Positions 35,961 through 48,628 of a stretch of DNA of 64,000 bases are shown piece after piece; within the stretch, counting starts at the first letter, position 1, and each line of letters begins with the position of its first letter. A model generated the notes under the pieces. It was not told the origin of the DNA. It made no database searches and saw only the letters and a list, made by a program, of their open reading frames with translations. The stretch comes from Liolophura sinensis. Lineage: Eukaryota > Mollusca > Polyplacophora > Chitonida > Chitonidae. Position numbers and translations under genes: made by a program. Where the stretch lies: assembly GCF_032854445.1 (NCBI RefSeq), contig NC_088295.1, positions 56,589,249 to 56,653,248 on the forward strand. The letters are read 5' to 3'.

Positions 35961-36355
35961 CATTTGAACCCAGAGTGTGGAAAAAGCGATGACAAGAGCT
36001 TGACTCAAATGTATTACCCCTACAGTCAAGAAACCCAAGACAATGGAAAACCAAAGCACAGAATACATGCTAATATATTATCACATCAGTATTGAAACCC
36101 TGAGCAGAAAAAACATAATAAACCATCCACTCAAATGCATAATAACCGCAGTGAAGAAAGCCTAGGAAAACCGAAACAAGACATTTACTCGAATGCTTTT
36201 ATCATGCATTTTACCAAGAGCATTAGAAAACCATGACAAAGAATTCAAACCAATGCAATACCACCACAACAGTTATACCTAGAAAAGTGGAAAACAACTA
36301 CAAGACATTCACTACAATATATGCATTCTGGCAAGTGGTATCAAACTAGATTACT
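35961..36355. repeat. Degenerate ~61-bp minisatellite, part 1
   Basis: Units resemble ccactcaaatgcataataac + cgcagtgaagaaagcctagg + aaaaccgaaacaagacatt. About six copies differ heavily. The array resumes after the SINE pair at 36690. Confidence 0.7.
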
Positions 36356-36686
36356 ATGTACCACCATAATGCTGGTCGCCGTCGTACATGTGAAATAGGG
36401 GCTTCTGTGGCTCAGTTGGTTGGCGCGTTAGCGCAGCGTAATGACCCAGGAGTCTCTCACCAATGCGGTCGATGTGAGTTCAAGTTCAGCTCATGCTGGC
36501 TTCCTCTCCGGCCGTACGTGGGAAGGTCTGCCAGCAACCTGCGGATGGTCGTGGGTTCCCCCACCATAATGCTGACCGCCGTCGTATAAGTGAAATATTC
36601 TTGAGTACGGCGTAAAACACCAATCAAATAAATAAATATATGTGAAATGTTATTGAGTACGGCGAAAAACACTAAATAAATAAAAC
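36356..36686 (+). mobile_element. Old SINE A tail split by a younger SINE A
   Basis: The older copy is ccaccataatgctggtcgcc to tacatgtgaaat (36356-36396), continuing at 36649 with gttattgagtacggcgaaaa and ending in AAATAAATAAAA. The younger copy (36397-36636) is complete from ggggcttctgtggctcagtt to caatcaaataaataaa. Duplications tacatgtgaaat (36385-36396) and tatatgtgaaat (36637-36648) flank it. It lacks part of the ccggg segment before caccataatgctg. Confidence 0.93.
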
Positions 36687-36689
36687 CAG

Positions 36690-36860
36690 AATATTGTAAA
36701 TCAAGGACGTCCACTCAATAGCATTAACGCAGGCATTATAATCCAGAATATTGGAAAGTCATGACAAGGAATACACTTCAGTGTATAGTAGTGTCGCAGT
36801 CGCTATACTTGGAATATTGGAACGCCAAGACAAGGGATCCACTCGAATCCATTATTAACA
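36690..36860. repeat. Degenerate ~61-bp minisatellite, part 2
   Basis: Units such as ccactcaatagcattaacgc, ataatccagaatattggaaa and gtcatgacaaggaatacact continue the array interrupted by the SINE pair. Confidence 0.65.
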
Positions 36861-37479
36861 AAAACATTACTTGCATTTACCTAGTTCATATACTTGACGG
36901 CAACTCTTGCCACGTTGTCTGTAAGTGTGCGAGACTAGCTCACGTGTTAACCATTGCCAACACCGATACCGACTTTACTAGAGTCTCTTTACCAGACAGT
37001 TGATAAATATTTCTATGTGTAGGCGCTATCGCCATGCCCGTCTCCGTTCGTGTTTGTAAACGCCAGGCATTCTGATGAGTAAACCACAGTCAGCAGTCTT
37101 CCTGAAAAATACTTAATTCTAAGTTCTCTACGGTCTGTATGATTTTCTTGTCCACACCCGTGGGTAGGAAACCAGTAGCCCTTAAAGGCACCCCCCTCCC
37201 GAATATATAAGGGATTATTGTTATATGCTGTCCACATATGTACACTTACACTTTCGACAAGGAGTTATATTGTGACCACGTGATATGTTTTCCCAAGCAC
37301 CATTTTACTGCTCTATCTTAGGTTCCCGTAACTCATATGGTAGAGTTGGGCTGTACAGTTTCCACCTGCATACAATCACTGGAAGATAATAAACACTGTT
37401 GGGGTTGGGGGTCTAAACTTTGCTCGTTTACAAGGGTATACATTTGCCTTTCAGCATTGTTTCCATCATACCACATTAA
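36861..37479. other. Unique DNA, nothing recognised
   Basis: Short open frames only, with no repeat seen. Confidence 0.5.
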
Positions 37480-37830
37480 AAGAGGTACTTGTTGCTGTCT
37501 CGCTTGGCGCTCAGCGCTGAGAGGTTAGAGCAAGGAAACAGGGCTGATTTTCTACTGGTTTCCAAAAACTTTAACACTGGTATTTGCTGCTGCCTCAGTT
37601 GGCGCTCTGGAGTGGAAAGTTAGAGCCACGAAACAGGACTGGTTTTCACAGTGTCAGTATAATGGGACTGGAGTGTCATGTATGGTGTCTTCGGTATGAT
37701 GCTCCAGCGGAGGCGGCACTTTAGTGGCATGGACACGCCCTGAAAGAAGAAGAAAACACAGTGTATGTAGATACAAAAAATGACGCCTCATCATCATATG
37801 ACTGAGAGCAGCGACGAGTAACACGATATA
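37480..37830 (+). mobile_element. SINE family C, with a duplicated 5' body
   Basis: The family C body start occurs twice. The first is ggtacttgttgctgtctcgc with gagcaaggaaacagggctga (37480-37545), the second ggtatttgctgctgcctcag with gagccacgaaacaggactgg (from about 37578). The second continues through gtgtcagtataatgggactg, ggtgtcttcggtatgatgct and catcatatgactgagagcag to about 37825. Either two truncated copies lie side by side or one copy has an internal duplication. Confidence 0.8.
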
Positions 37831-38944
37831 TCTGACAATAGTGTTGCCTCACTGTATCACCAGACATGACGTTTCATGCGCCAGGTCTCAATATATTCTG
37901 ACTATATACTGCACACGTTTTTGGCGCATCCACAGAGTAAAAAGACAAACGCTTTAACCCCTCAGCCACAATAGTGCGATACTCGTAGTTCTCTGATGGT
38001 GTTCGTGTCGTTATCAAGCCAGATTAAGGTTTCATGTTATATATTACTGCCTGCCTCATCTATCCTCGCTTTGCCGCGGCAATATATCGTTCCATCGCTT
38101 CGTTCCATCGCCTCGTGCTATCGTTCCATCGCTTCGCATTATATCGTCCCATCGCTTCGTTCCATAGTCAAGAGATGGAACAACAGTACGCTCGTAGCCT
38201 TAAGCTTCAGACCTTCTCATCAGTTTTCTACATTGGCCTGTTAAAAAAAGAGCATCAACACATATTTCAAATCCACATAGTTTTGATGATCAGAGAAGGA
38301 CAATATATCTGATTTTCTTTCATTTGCAACAATGATTATTTGCATACTATATAATTTATATATTTAGCCTGGGAAAATCAGGGTAGTTGATTCTGTTCTA
38401 TCACAGTAGTAGTATTGTATAGAGCAATTATAAGCTTACTCATACCTTAAAAATATACTATTTTTATTTTTCTCATAAACTTATCCCGCCTGAACAACTT
38501 GACAAGTAGCGATATATAGTGGGCGGACATTCCTGAGGCCAGTCTGCTTTCTCCAGAAACTCGCATTCCGAGAAAGGAAGTTATTATAAAAATTTCCCTT
38601 CTTTTCTGAATTCTGTCTCTTTTTTTTAGAACACATACAAACTATACTTCGGGAAAGAATTCACTTCCGGCAGCAGTACAAGCAGTATATGTGTCGAACG
38701 AGGAGAAAGATTTCGTTGTCAGTATAGCACAACATTATGGTATTTGTTTAAATGTCCATACATTTTAGCAACTACTAGTATATAGCGAAATAGCAGCCTT
38801 GATATTACTATATACATACTAATTCTGGAGCGATTTATGAATGCTCAAAGTGGCTACATTGTGTGACAGTTTGAGCCAAAATAGATATGTAGTCAGTAAA
38901 GGATATTAAAGAGTCGCCAAGCCAAGGCCCGTAATCACAAAACT
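37831..38944. other. Unique DNA with a short 17-18-bp repeat cluster
   Basis: At 38087-38166 the motif atcgttccatcgcttcg recurs four to five times with variations. Otherwise nothing is recognised. Confidence 0.5.
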
Positions 38945-38949
38945 AGCTA

Positions 38950-39170
38950 GCGGGCCGTGGTTGAACGGCTAAGAACGTTTGTATTTTAATCGCTTGAACA
39001 CAGGAGGTGTGGGTTCAAACCCGGACAAGGAATTTGCAGATTGCCGTGCTCTAACTGTTCGTTTGGCCAAATGACAGCAAGCGGTGGGTAGCGCTCGTGG
39101 CTTCTCCCACCCATGAAACTGCTTTTCGTCGTAGATATAAGCGAAAGACTTACAAACACAACAGGCAGGT
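38950..39170 (+). mobile_element. SINE family D with tRNA-like head
   Basis: The head gggccgtggttgaacggcta (A-box region) and gtgggttcaaacccggacaa (strong B box ggttcaaaccc, 39012-39022) spans about 80 bp with a longer middle, as in Leu/Ser-type tRNAs. The body ends with ttctcccacccatgaaactg and cgtcgtagatataagcgaaa. That end recalls the family A segment caccataatgctg...gtcgtataagtgaaat, so it has the same layout as A with a different head. Confidence 0.72.
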
Positions 39171-39177
39171 TTTAATA

Positions 39178-39405
39178 GCGTCAGCCAGTCAGATGGAACA
39201 ATTGTGGCTCTGAGCATTAATTACCTTACTGGCACTGTGGAATTTTTAGTAGTGTATTAAAATAATAAACTCCCCTCCAGCCCCCGCCAAAAAAATAAAG
39301 ACTAACAAAACATATCCGAATAACGTCACCCAATCAAATGGAACGATTGCTGCTCTAAGCCCTGTAGTGCCATTGTGAAGTTTTAAGTGGTATATTAAAA
39401 CAATG
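39178..39405. repeat. Diverged ~90-bp tandem duplication
   Basis: 39178-39270 (gtcagccagtcagatggaac, aattgtggctctgagc, ggcactgtggaatttttagt) matches 39325-39405 (gtcacccaatcaaatggaac, gattgctgctctaagc, gccattgtgaagttttaagt) at perhaps 75-80%. It lies immediately after SINE D, so it may belong to a larger element. Confidence 0.65.
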
Positions 39406-40351
<946 letters not shown>

Positions 40352-40614
40352 GGCGGAGATCACTAATTAGAGAACACTATTATGACACGGGTTTTTCGTG
40401 CGTATGTTCACCAAGGAACCCATGATGTATATGATTATCATGTATTTGACTGTGTGGATATATATTGTCTCTACATATGTATGTATTACGCAGAATTACT
40501 CCGGAAATTCGTCCAGAATATTACAGATTGACTTCTATTTTAAATGTTCCATTTTATGCACACTGACCTGTGAACCGCTTCGTTGGGAGACCCGGGTCGT
40601 GTGATACTAGACTT

Positions 40615-40866
40615 CAAATATGGTGCTAGTTGCAGCCTCGCTTGGCGCCCAACATGTTTAGGGCCAGGAAACATGACTGGTTGGCCCGGTGTCAGTTTAG
40701 TGTGACTGGGTGCAGTGTCATGTTAGGTGAGTGTCTTCGGCATGATGCTTCGATCACTGGCAGAAGCACTTTGGCGGCGTGAACTCACCCTGTGTCGTCA
40801 GACGAATAATGAATTGCTCAGTACGACATAAAAGGCCAAGTATACATACATACATACATACATACA
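40615..40866 (+). mobile_element. SINE family C ending in (CATA)n
   Basis: ggtgctagttgcagcctcgc, gccaggaaacatgactggtt, ggtgtcagtttagtgtgact, gtgtcttcggcatgatgctt and gaattgctcagtacgacata lead into about five CATA units (40846-40865). Confidence 0.87.
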
Positions 40867-43800
40867 ATGACCTGTGATCTTGCAGCCTGCTAAGATAATG
40901 ATGTATTATGGACTCAAAGTTGAATGACGTATATACATAGAGTATTGTTTTTTTTTTTTTGTTTTTTTTTTTTTTTGAGGTTGTTGACACACTATAAACA
41001 TGTGCTCTGTTACTTTGTATCTACTTAAAATATATCAGAATTTTGTTTATTTTGGAAAACTTCTTGCCCGGTGTTATTTGCAACCCCACTGGAGGTTACC
41101 AAGGTAACAAAATGTCATGACTTACCTTCCAGCAACCACAGCTCAAAAAATTGGTGGTCATAGATTGATTTTTGATATGCTGCAGAGAAAAGGTACAAGG
41201 TGCATGGTTAGGTGTGGCATGGTACCACGCGAAAATTAGAGGACAAATTTACTACATAAATAGTAAGGAAAATCTATGCGTTCGTGTAAACATCCAGACT
41301 ATAAGGGTTGTCCCCATTGGCATTCTTTGGTGATACTTGCTGAGGGAATACCATTATATACAACGACTTTTGTCGCCGTGGAGAAAGTTTTCATGAAAAA
41401 CCGCCATGCAGCCTAACGCATTATGTCGCCATATCAGATTGCCATCAGATCATCAGATTATCGGTACTGTCTAAACAAGATCTGGCCTGACTAATGGTAA
41501 AACTGGTTGCCACCACAGATGGTAACTGGTGATATTGTTACGTATGCAACCTTGACCTTGAACACATATGGAAAATAAATGAGCCTTGTTACATTTTTAT
41601 CCTGATAAAGCAGTTCAGTAACGTTTTCAGAGTTTATAAAGAAAAAGTACATAATATTTCCTTTTTACAGCAAACAAATATTAAGTGAGATTGTGGAACA
41701 GTGAAAATTGTTGTGAGTTCAATCACCAAACAAGCACGAGTGAGTGAATAACATGCACAGTGTATATGTACACTCTTCAGTTCCAAAAGGTCCAGTTTTG
41801 TTAGGATGCATGATTCTGCAAAGAAATTAGCGCTTCTCCCGTCAATAAATCAAAATGAGATTCAATAAGAAACAGTCTCTCCATGGACAAATTTATTTCC
41901 TTCCGATTTATTATCGAGTCTAAGGATTTTTATTTCCTTGACCATGGGTTGAAAATTTTACAGTCTTTAAGAGTAAAGGCGAGTTAAATGATTTATCAAG
42001 AGGAACTACCAAAGGGTCCGTGGAATGGTCCTTAGGTGTATACGTAACAGGTACAAGAAATGTACACGCTTCTTGAGGGTCTCTGGACGCCGCAGCGAGT
42101 GGTTGTGTTCAACCTGCTATATGTTGAGTCCTATTGAGGACTATAAACTATTGATATTTTTAAATGGCCTGAAAAGACACATACTTTGTGTAAACATAGC
42201 GAGCTGGACTGGTTCAACAAATAGGGGGAAGAGTTTCGTCATACATAGTTATACCGCTTAAGTATAAGTTATAAGTCCTCTTAACCCGGGGCTGCATAAA
42301 GTTAGCATTCATGTTTATTATATCAACGTGACGCTTCATGAACAGTTACAATATGTATTTGTATTCGAACTGGCAATCATTCACGAGTTTGAAATTTGAC
42401 TTTGATGACATGGTTAGAACATCGATTCTCTTTTTCTTTTCGCTAAAAACTGATGACTGCTTCTCGGGGTCATGCTGCCAGCTTTATTTGCTATTTATAT
42501 ATTATTTCTTACCTATTCCGTTGGGTACTTGTTGTATAGTTCATTGTGCATAGGATTTGACATTTGAAGTTTACATTCGCCCCGCGGGTTTTGACAACGA
42601 AGTGTAACAATAGTGCGTTACGGTTTCTAACAGCAATACTAGTATTACCTCTACAATTTCTAACAGCATATTGGTATTACCTCCCAGTTAGAGAAAGCTC
42701 TGAGCACCTGGGCGTGGTGGCTATTTTCAAACAGCCATAGGTCGAGTACATGGGAAACTATAAAACAATTCGATACTTTAAATAGCGTGAAAGAAATATA
42801 TCTTGTCTGTGTAAAACTGACAAGTCCTGGTCATGTTGGAAGAAGAGCGGGGAGGGGGTGGGGGGATCCCCCGTCCTACAATAAACGGCTACATGGTAAA
42901 GCACGTCTCGTCTTTTTCAGTCAGGTCAGTAGGCCTCATTCACAAATCCTTTTTTGACAACATTTTTTGTGGGGAATGAGTAATCCACACTCCCACACAC
43001 GGCGAGCGGCACCCACAACCCACGCTCCCATTCCGACATTCTACCCTCTACCAATAATTGGTCCAAGAGCATAGTCCAGAAAGTAAAACTATTTTCGCCC
43101 TAATCGAATGCATGCAACATGAGTATGGAGTATAATACGTAAAACTCAAATCAAAAAAGTAATAAGTACAAAATAGCGGTGAGCTGAGGGGAAAATTACT
43201 TTGGGGATTTTGTGTTTTATTGAGTCGATGAGTTTGTATAGGTGGGTAAGTGGCGATATATGTGATGTTAATAAACTGGTGTCTTTGAGTAAATAGTCAC
43301 TGTTGATCCAGTTGCCTCTGAGGAGAGATCCTGAGCATTTGCTGAAATAAATATTATACAGATGTGGTCATCTGTGTGTCTCTTGTGGATGAGTTCATAC
43401 ATTGGAGGGGTGAGTGGTGCATCGGCCGATGTGTTCATTGTTGGATGGCATTTGTGGATTTAAGGGCATCAAAAAGCATGGTAATCAACTTGTAATCTAT
43501 TTATACAATGACCTGTACATGTCCCTCCATGATTGGTTGTAAACACCTAAATATAAATACATGTATTACATACCAAGGCAACACGTGTTAAATTTATTTA
43601 TGAAATCAGTGCAGTTTTAAGCCGCACTCAGTAGTGTTTTTTACATGTAGTAATTTTCAACTCGGTTAGCAAAGATTTCCAATGTAATTGCCTCAAAAAG
43701 TTGTTACGAGAATATTTTCTCATGCCGTCGTTGTTAGTTGCTGTCATTGTGATGTAGAACTCTTTTTTTCAAGATGAAGACAAGAAAAGCTTTCGATTGA

Positions 43801-46224
43801 TACAATTTGCATTTACACAGATCACCATTATATACGTACCACTAGCAATTTTTGTAACAGAAACTTGAACATTGGCCGAGGAGTCACGATGATGAGCCAG
43901 GAAGGGATGTTAGTCTCAACCTGTTTTTAATAATACTTATACATGCATTCTCTTTATCTAATGTGTGTACAACATGATTCTAACCAATGCCTGGGCAATT
44001 TTTGTGTTGATTGATGATTAAATTGTCCCCCGAGAGGACACCACTGGTGAGACTATGCGTAAACAAGCCTACGCGCATTGCACAGACTTCAAAGGAAGCT
44101 TGTCTAGTGTTAGTATAGTGAAGTAACGCGCGCGTAGGGAGTGGCACATGCGCTGTAAAACAGTATGGTGTCTCTCCGCCCAGGTATCCTGTAATTTACA
44201 TCTGATACAGACATGACAGCCCGCGTCACTGTGACAGGTCTTAACTTGTCAGCAGCGCATAGAGCCTGGGCAAGAGAGGAGCGCCAAACTTATTTAGGCC
44301 CTGTTATTACATGAAAAACATGTACCTGTTTCGATGTCGATGAGTTTCTCGCCAATTGCATCTGAGAGATCCTGGACATTTGTTAAAATCAACGTTTTCA
44401 TCAATATCAGCATGCTAAGAAACCAAAGACTTTACAGTGTTATATGTATATACTGTCTTACATATTTCCATATCATTACGATCTGCTTATCAGTGCGTCA
44501 CACATGCGTTGGAAAGTTCGTAAGTAAGTTGCCAAAGCGTCAGTGGTTTACCCCAGCACTCCGATTTTCTCCACCCATAAAACTGACCGTCATCGTATAC
44601 GTAAGTGGGGAAAAAAAACCTGTTTAATTTGACTTTGAATAACAATCAAACGTATAAATAATTTCAAATGAAACTCAGTCAGAAATAATTTTCGAGAACA
44701 TTTTACCGGCTTAATTCGATGGTGACTAGGCTTATTGGTTGAGGAAAATATTAACAGGTGACACAGTTGGTACAGAATGCATTTAGAAATGGTTCGTTCA
44801 TTACATATTCCCGTCCGCAATTCCACCTTTGAACTTGATCCTTTAATTAATAAAACGGCTGACCAATTGGTTACTTTCTTTGTTTCACGCTACAGAGCTT
44901 TATCTACCTCCTTAATGTATATATGGTATAAAATATCAGGTTATCAATACCTAAATGTTCAAATAAATAATCCACAAAAAAATTAAAATGAGTTCAAAGA
45001 GCTATTCACTGCTCTCGTTATTTGAGTTATGCTGTCATTCACATCATGTTACATATCCAATCCTCATGATCATGATATTACATATTATTAACATATTATT
45101 GTTCATTAAATGGGACAACACCACAACATGCATTTTCAGGTCTAATGATTCGCCGTTAATACCATGCACTGCAAGTTTTATAATACTGCTTAAGCATATG
45201 GTGTTATGGGGGAGTATAATCTGTCGCTATACTGAAGCATTTATACACGCAGTTAACCGTTAGAATAAAATGCCATCTGATGTAAATTGGCAAGATACGA
45301 GTCATCATTTGTCAACAATCATACTGTCGTCGTTGCTCTCGTTTTTCTCTCTACTGCATGCTTTCGTATTTACACAGATCTGTGTACATCTGCCTACACT
45401 CAGTATATATGTATTGACACTATAGCAGATATATAAAAGACATAAATCTTTGTCACCAGTAGCCTTGTCATGATAACACCACTGCAGAGACGATAAATAT
45501 AAGTGCTTAGGCCAGTACTTCAAGTTGTTTATGTGTTTTACACCTACCTATACTTAAAATACTTTACAGGCGCTTTACCTGTTTACTCATGCATGCATAT
45601 CTTAGAAAATATATAGAAAATATATATTTAATAGGATATGGCTTAATATACCACCTTGCAGAACGCCATCAAACTTACTCACATATATATATTGCATGTG
45701 CTCAGCACGTTGATACAAATTTTTTTATTTTGTTTGGCATATCTATTGAATTCTGTAGAGCTGAGGACATTTGTATAAATTTAGTATTTATTGAAACCTA
45801 GCTGGATCCAATATTTAGCCCTCTGGTACGCATTATTCTGTATCACAACGAATCTAATTATAACCCTACTCATATCACGTTGACTCTGTATAAAATATAG
45901 CGAGATGAATGCGCGAATCTGTGTCAATCCCGTGAATTGCAAGGAACTCAGGATGTTGAATATTTCAAGTCTGGGCTTGTTTCTGCACCCACGCCAGTTA
46001 TAAGGGATATACCGGGTCATTGGTACAGGAGTGACGTTACGAGATGTGGTACAAATTCCCGCCTGTTTTGATGGGACAGCTTATCTTAACTTAGTCCCAA
46101 GCCCATTTGCTTCCAGGCATGATTTAATGTGCCACAAATAAACGATATCATATAGAATGTTGGAACTATTATTCCTCTATATTTGTCTTGAATCTCGGTT
46201 GTTCAAAGTAATTCTGTTTACTGA
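40867..46224. other. Long unique region, no gene recognised
   Basis: Minor structure only. There is a T-run (40948-40976); a ~30-bp tandem pair, tttctaacagcaNtaNtRgtattacctc (about 42627 and 42657); a diverged pair of ~80-bp segments (about 42145-42235 and 42765-42850); and a SINE-like fragment at 44545-44605 (tctccacccataaaactgac then cgtcatcgtatacgtaagtg), resembling the end of families A and D. No open frame carries a recognisable domain. Confidence 0.45.
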
Positions 46225-46578
46225 AGTACATTCAGTGAATGAGTGAGTGATTGGGGTTTAACGTCGTACTTAATTTTTCAGCCATATGGCGACGAAGGAA
46301 CCCTTAGGGTGTATGTGATGTGCCGCCTTGTTGCAGGACGGATTTCCACCGATCTTTTATCGAGTGCTGCTTCACTGAGACGACTTACCGTAGTAAGGTG
46401 CCCCGCCTGAGCCATTATACTCATACGGTCAGCCAGTCGTTGGACTATCCCCTTCATACTGAACGCCAAGCCAGAAAGTACAACTTCCTCTTTTAATGTC
46501 TTAGGTGTGACTCGACCCAGGATTGATCTACGGCTTCCGAAGGGGACGCTCTTCCAGCTGTGCTATAGATAGCCTCAA
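46225..46578 (-). mobile_element. SINE family B copy
   Basis: Plus-strand ggggtttaacgtcgtactta, ccttgttgcaggacggattt, ctgcttcactgagacgactt, cccttcatactgaacgccaa and ggtgtgactcgacccaggat match the copy at 6775. The tRNA-like head at the right end is worn (gacgctcttccagctgtgct). Target-site duplications cannot be read. Confidence 0.9.
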
Positions 46579-48269
46579 AGAAGATCTACACGTTATTACA
46601 AGCCGTCGTTAATGTGAAAGACAGCACTTAACTGATGTTTGTGTTCACTGAAAAACATTCATTCAAAGTTAACATCATTCATTCAAAGTATCTTATTAAA
46701 TTAAATATTTTATTTACATTTTTTAACCCAGTAAAAGTTAAGAGAAGCACAGCTTCAACACCTCGAAGGTATTTCCGTATAATAGTCTTAGCAGTAGCCT
46801 ATGGTAGATAGTTGTGGACTTCGGCGGTGAAGGCCCAACTGACAAAAATAGTTTCTTTTAACTTGGACACACTGGAAGAATATTTCTTCCACTGCTTAAA
46901 TTGTTGATACATAGGCCTACTAAATAATTTACAAGTAACTCCAACGACCCAAACCTTCCTACAGATGCACGGCCGGAGTATTCCTTGTTTCAGGTCATAG
47001 CCTCTGCAGGGGTTGCGCTGGTGATTTTGACCCCTCTTCAATGTTTACATAATTAGAATGGATTGTTTTACAACTAGATTCATGCTCATTTGTGGACTAC
47101 ATGCAGTTCGTACTTACAACATGTGGTGTTATAGTCTAACGCAGTAGCCTACTTTCCTCGTCCACTGTCCAGCATGCTATTTCTTTTTCATTTGTCATGA
47201 CGTTATGCGATGCACTGAAATCCTCCTTTCGAAAACACGCACACAAATTTGAAAATACTAATCTAATTGCATTTACTTCGTAACAATACGGACGGTTCAA
47301 CGTAGCGATGAACAGGGTTTGCAGTGCAACGTGTCACTTGCGGAAAACTGTCTTGGTGAAGGAAATACACTATAGTTTAAATATTTTTTTATTGTCGGGC
47401 TTTTCTTCAGTGAATACATTTATTACCGTGAATACTTTTTTAATGTCAGTTTGATATCATCTCTTTTCGCTCTGTCCTCTCCGGCCCGTGTCAATTCCTA
47501 AGTTTATAATGATTATTTCAGCTAGACACTTTATGTACCGTGCTGGAATGTGTGGATTGGCCTTACTGCAAAAAATATTCCAGTAAGAGTTTCAAATGTA
47601 ACACATGTTGAAATATTATTTTAACAAAGGTTGCCATGGCACTTCAGCCTTAATTGAAATAACTATTTCATTAAGAGGTACAATGCACCCCTAGGCATGT
47701 TTTAATAATTGTTTCAATAAGTGTTACAAGTGCAGCGATGTTTGAATCAATAATTTCACTGTTGGCGAAATTTATGTCAATAAGAGTTGCGACAAGTGGT
47801 CCTCGTGCCGGCAATGTGACATCCGCGTGGATTGTGCGGAATGCGTGACAGGGATACTATACTTAAAAGACTAATTCTTGGGGGTATCTCCGGTGTTGTT
47901 GAAGGGGGCGTTTCTGTAGTGTTTACTAATTATGTTGAAATAGGTCTACCTTGTACATTCAAAGTAACACTGTCATTCCCCAGTCAATACTGACGTATCC
48001 ATCTGCCCTGACTCATCTCTTCTGTGACGTTCTTTATCGTCACTGTGTAAACCTCTTCACTGTTGATGTGAGAACAGACCTGTCAGCTGTCTGTCTGGTT
48101 ATCGAACACTCCAGTGTAAGTGGACGACCGATCACGACATCACCTGGCGCTGTGATAGTCAAACTGGACACAAATGAAATTGAAATCAAGAGTCATAAAC
48201 CGGAATTTCAGTTAAATACGATGTATTCTTGTAACATAAACCTATAAATACGTATAGCAATTCCAATAA
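46579..48269. other. Unique DNA with a faint ~50-60-bp repeat
   Basis: Between 47570 and 47800, motifs like ttgaaataactatttcatta and ttaataattgtttcaataag with gttacaagtgcag recur about five times at irregular spacing, suggesting a very old minisatellite. No gene seen. The 98-codon frame at 47951-48247 has no motif. Confidence 0.4.
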
Positions 48270-48628
48270 TTGAGTGAGTTAGTGAGTGAGTGCTTGGGGT
48301 TTAACGTCGTATTCAACAATTTTTCAGTCATAAGACGAAGGAATCCTTAGGGTGTATGTAATGTGCCTCCTTGTTGCGGGACGGATTTCCACTACTCTTT
48401 ATCTAGTGCTGCTTCAATGAGACGACTTACCGAAGACAAGTAGCCGTCTCGCCCGAGCCATTATACTGATACGGGTTAACCAGTTGTTGCACTATCCCCA
48501 TTCATGCTGAAGGTCATAACTTCCTCATTTAAGGTCTAAGGGGTGACCCGACCCAGGATTGACCTTGGATCTATGATCCCCCCCTCCTTCCCCCGACGCT
48601 CTACCAACTGTTCTATTGGGACCGGTCA
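48270..48628 (-). mobile_element. SINE family B copy
   Basis: gagtgcttggggtttaacgt, tgcctccttgttgcgggacg, gctgcttcaatgagacgact, ttatactgatacgggttaac and ggtgacccgacccaggattg follow the 6775 copy closely. A C-rich expansion (near 48574-48595) lies within the tRNA-like head. Confidence 0.92.
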
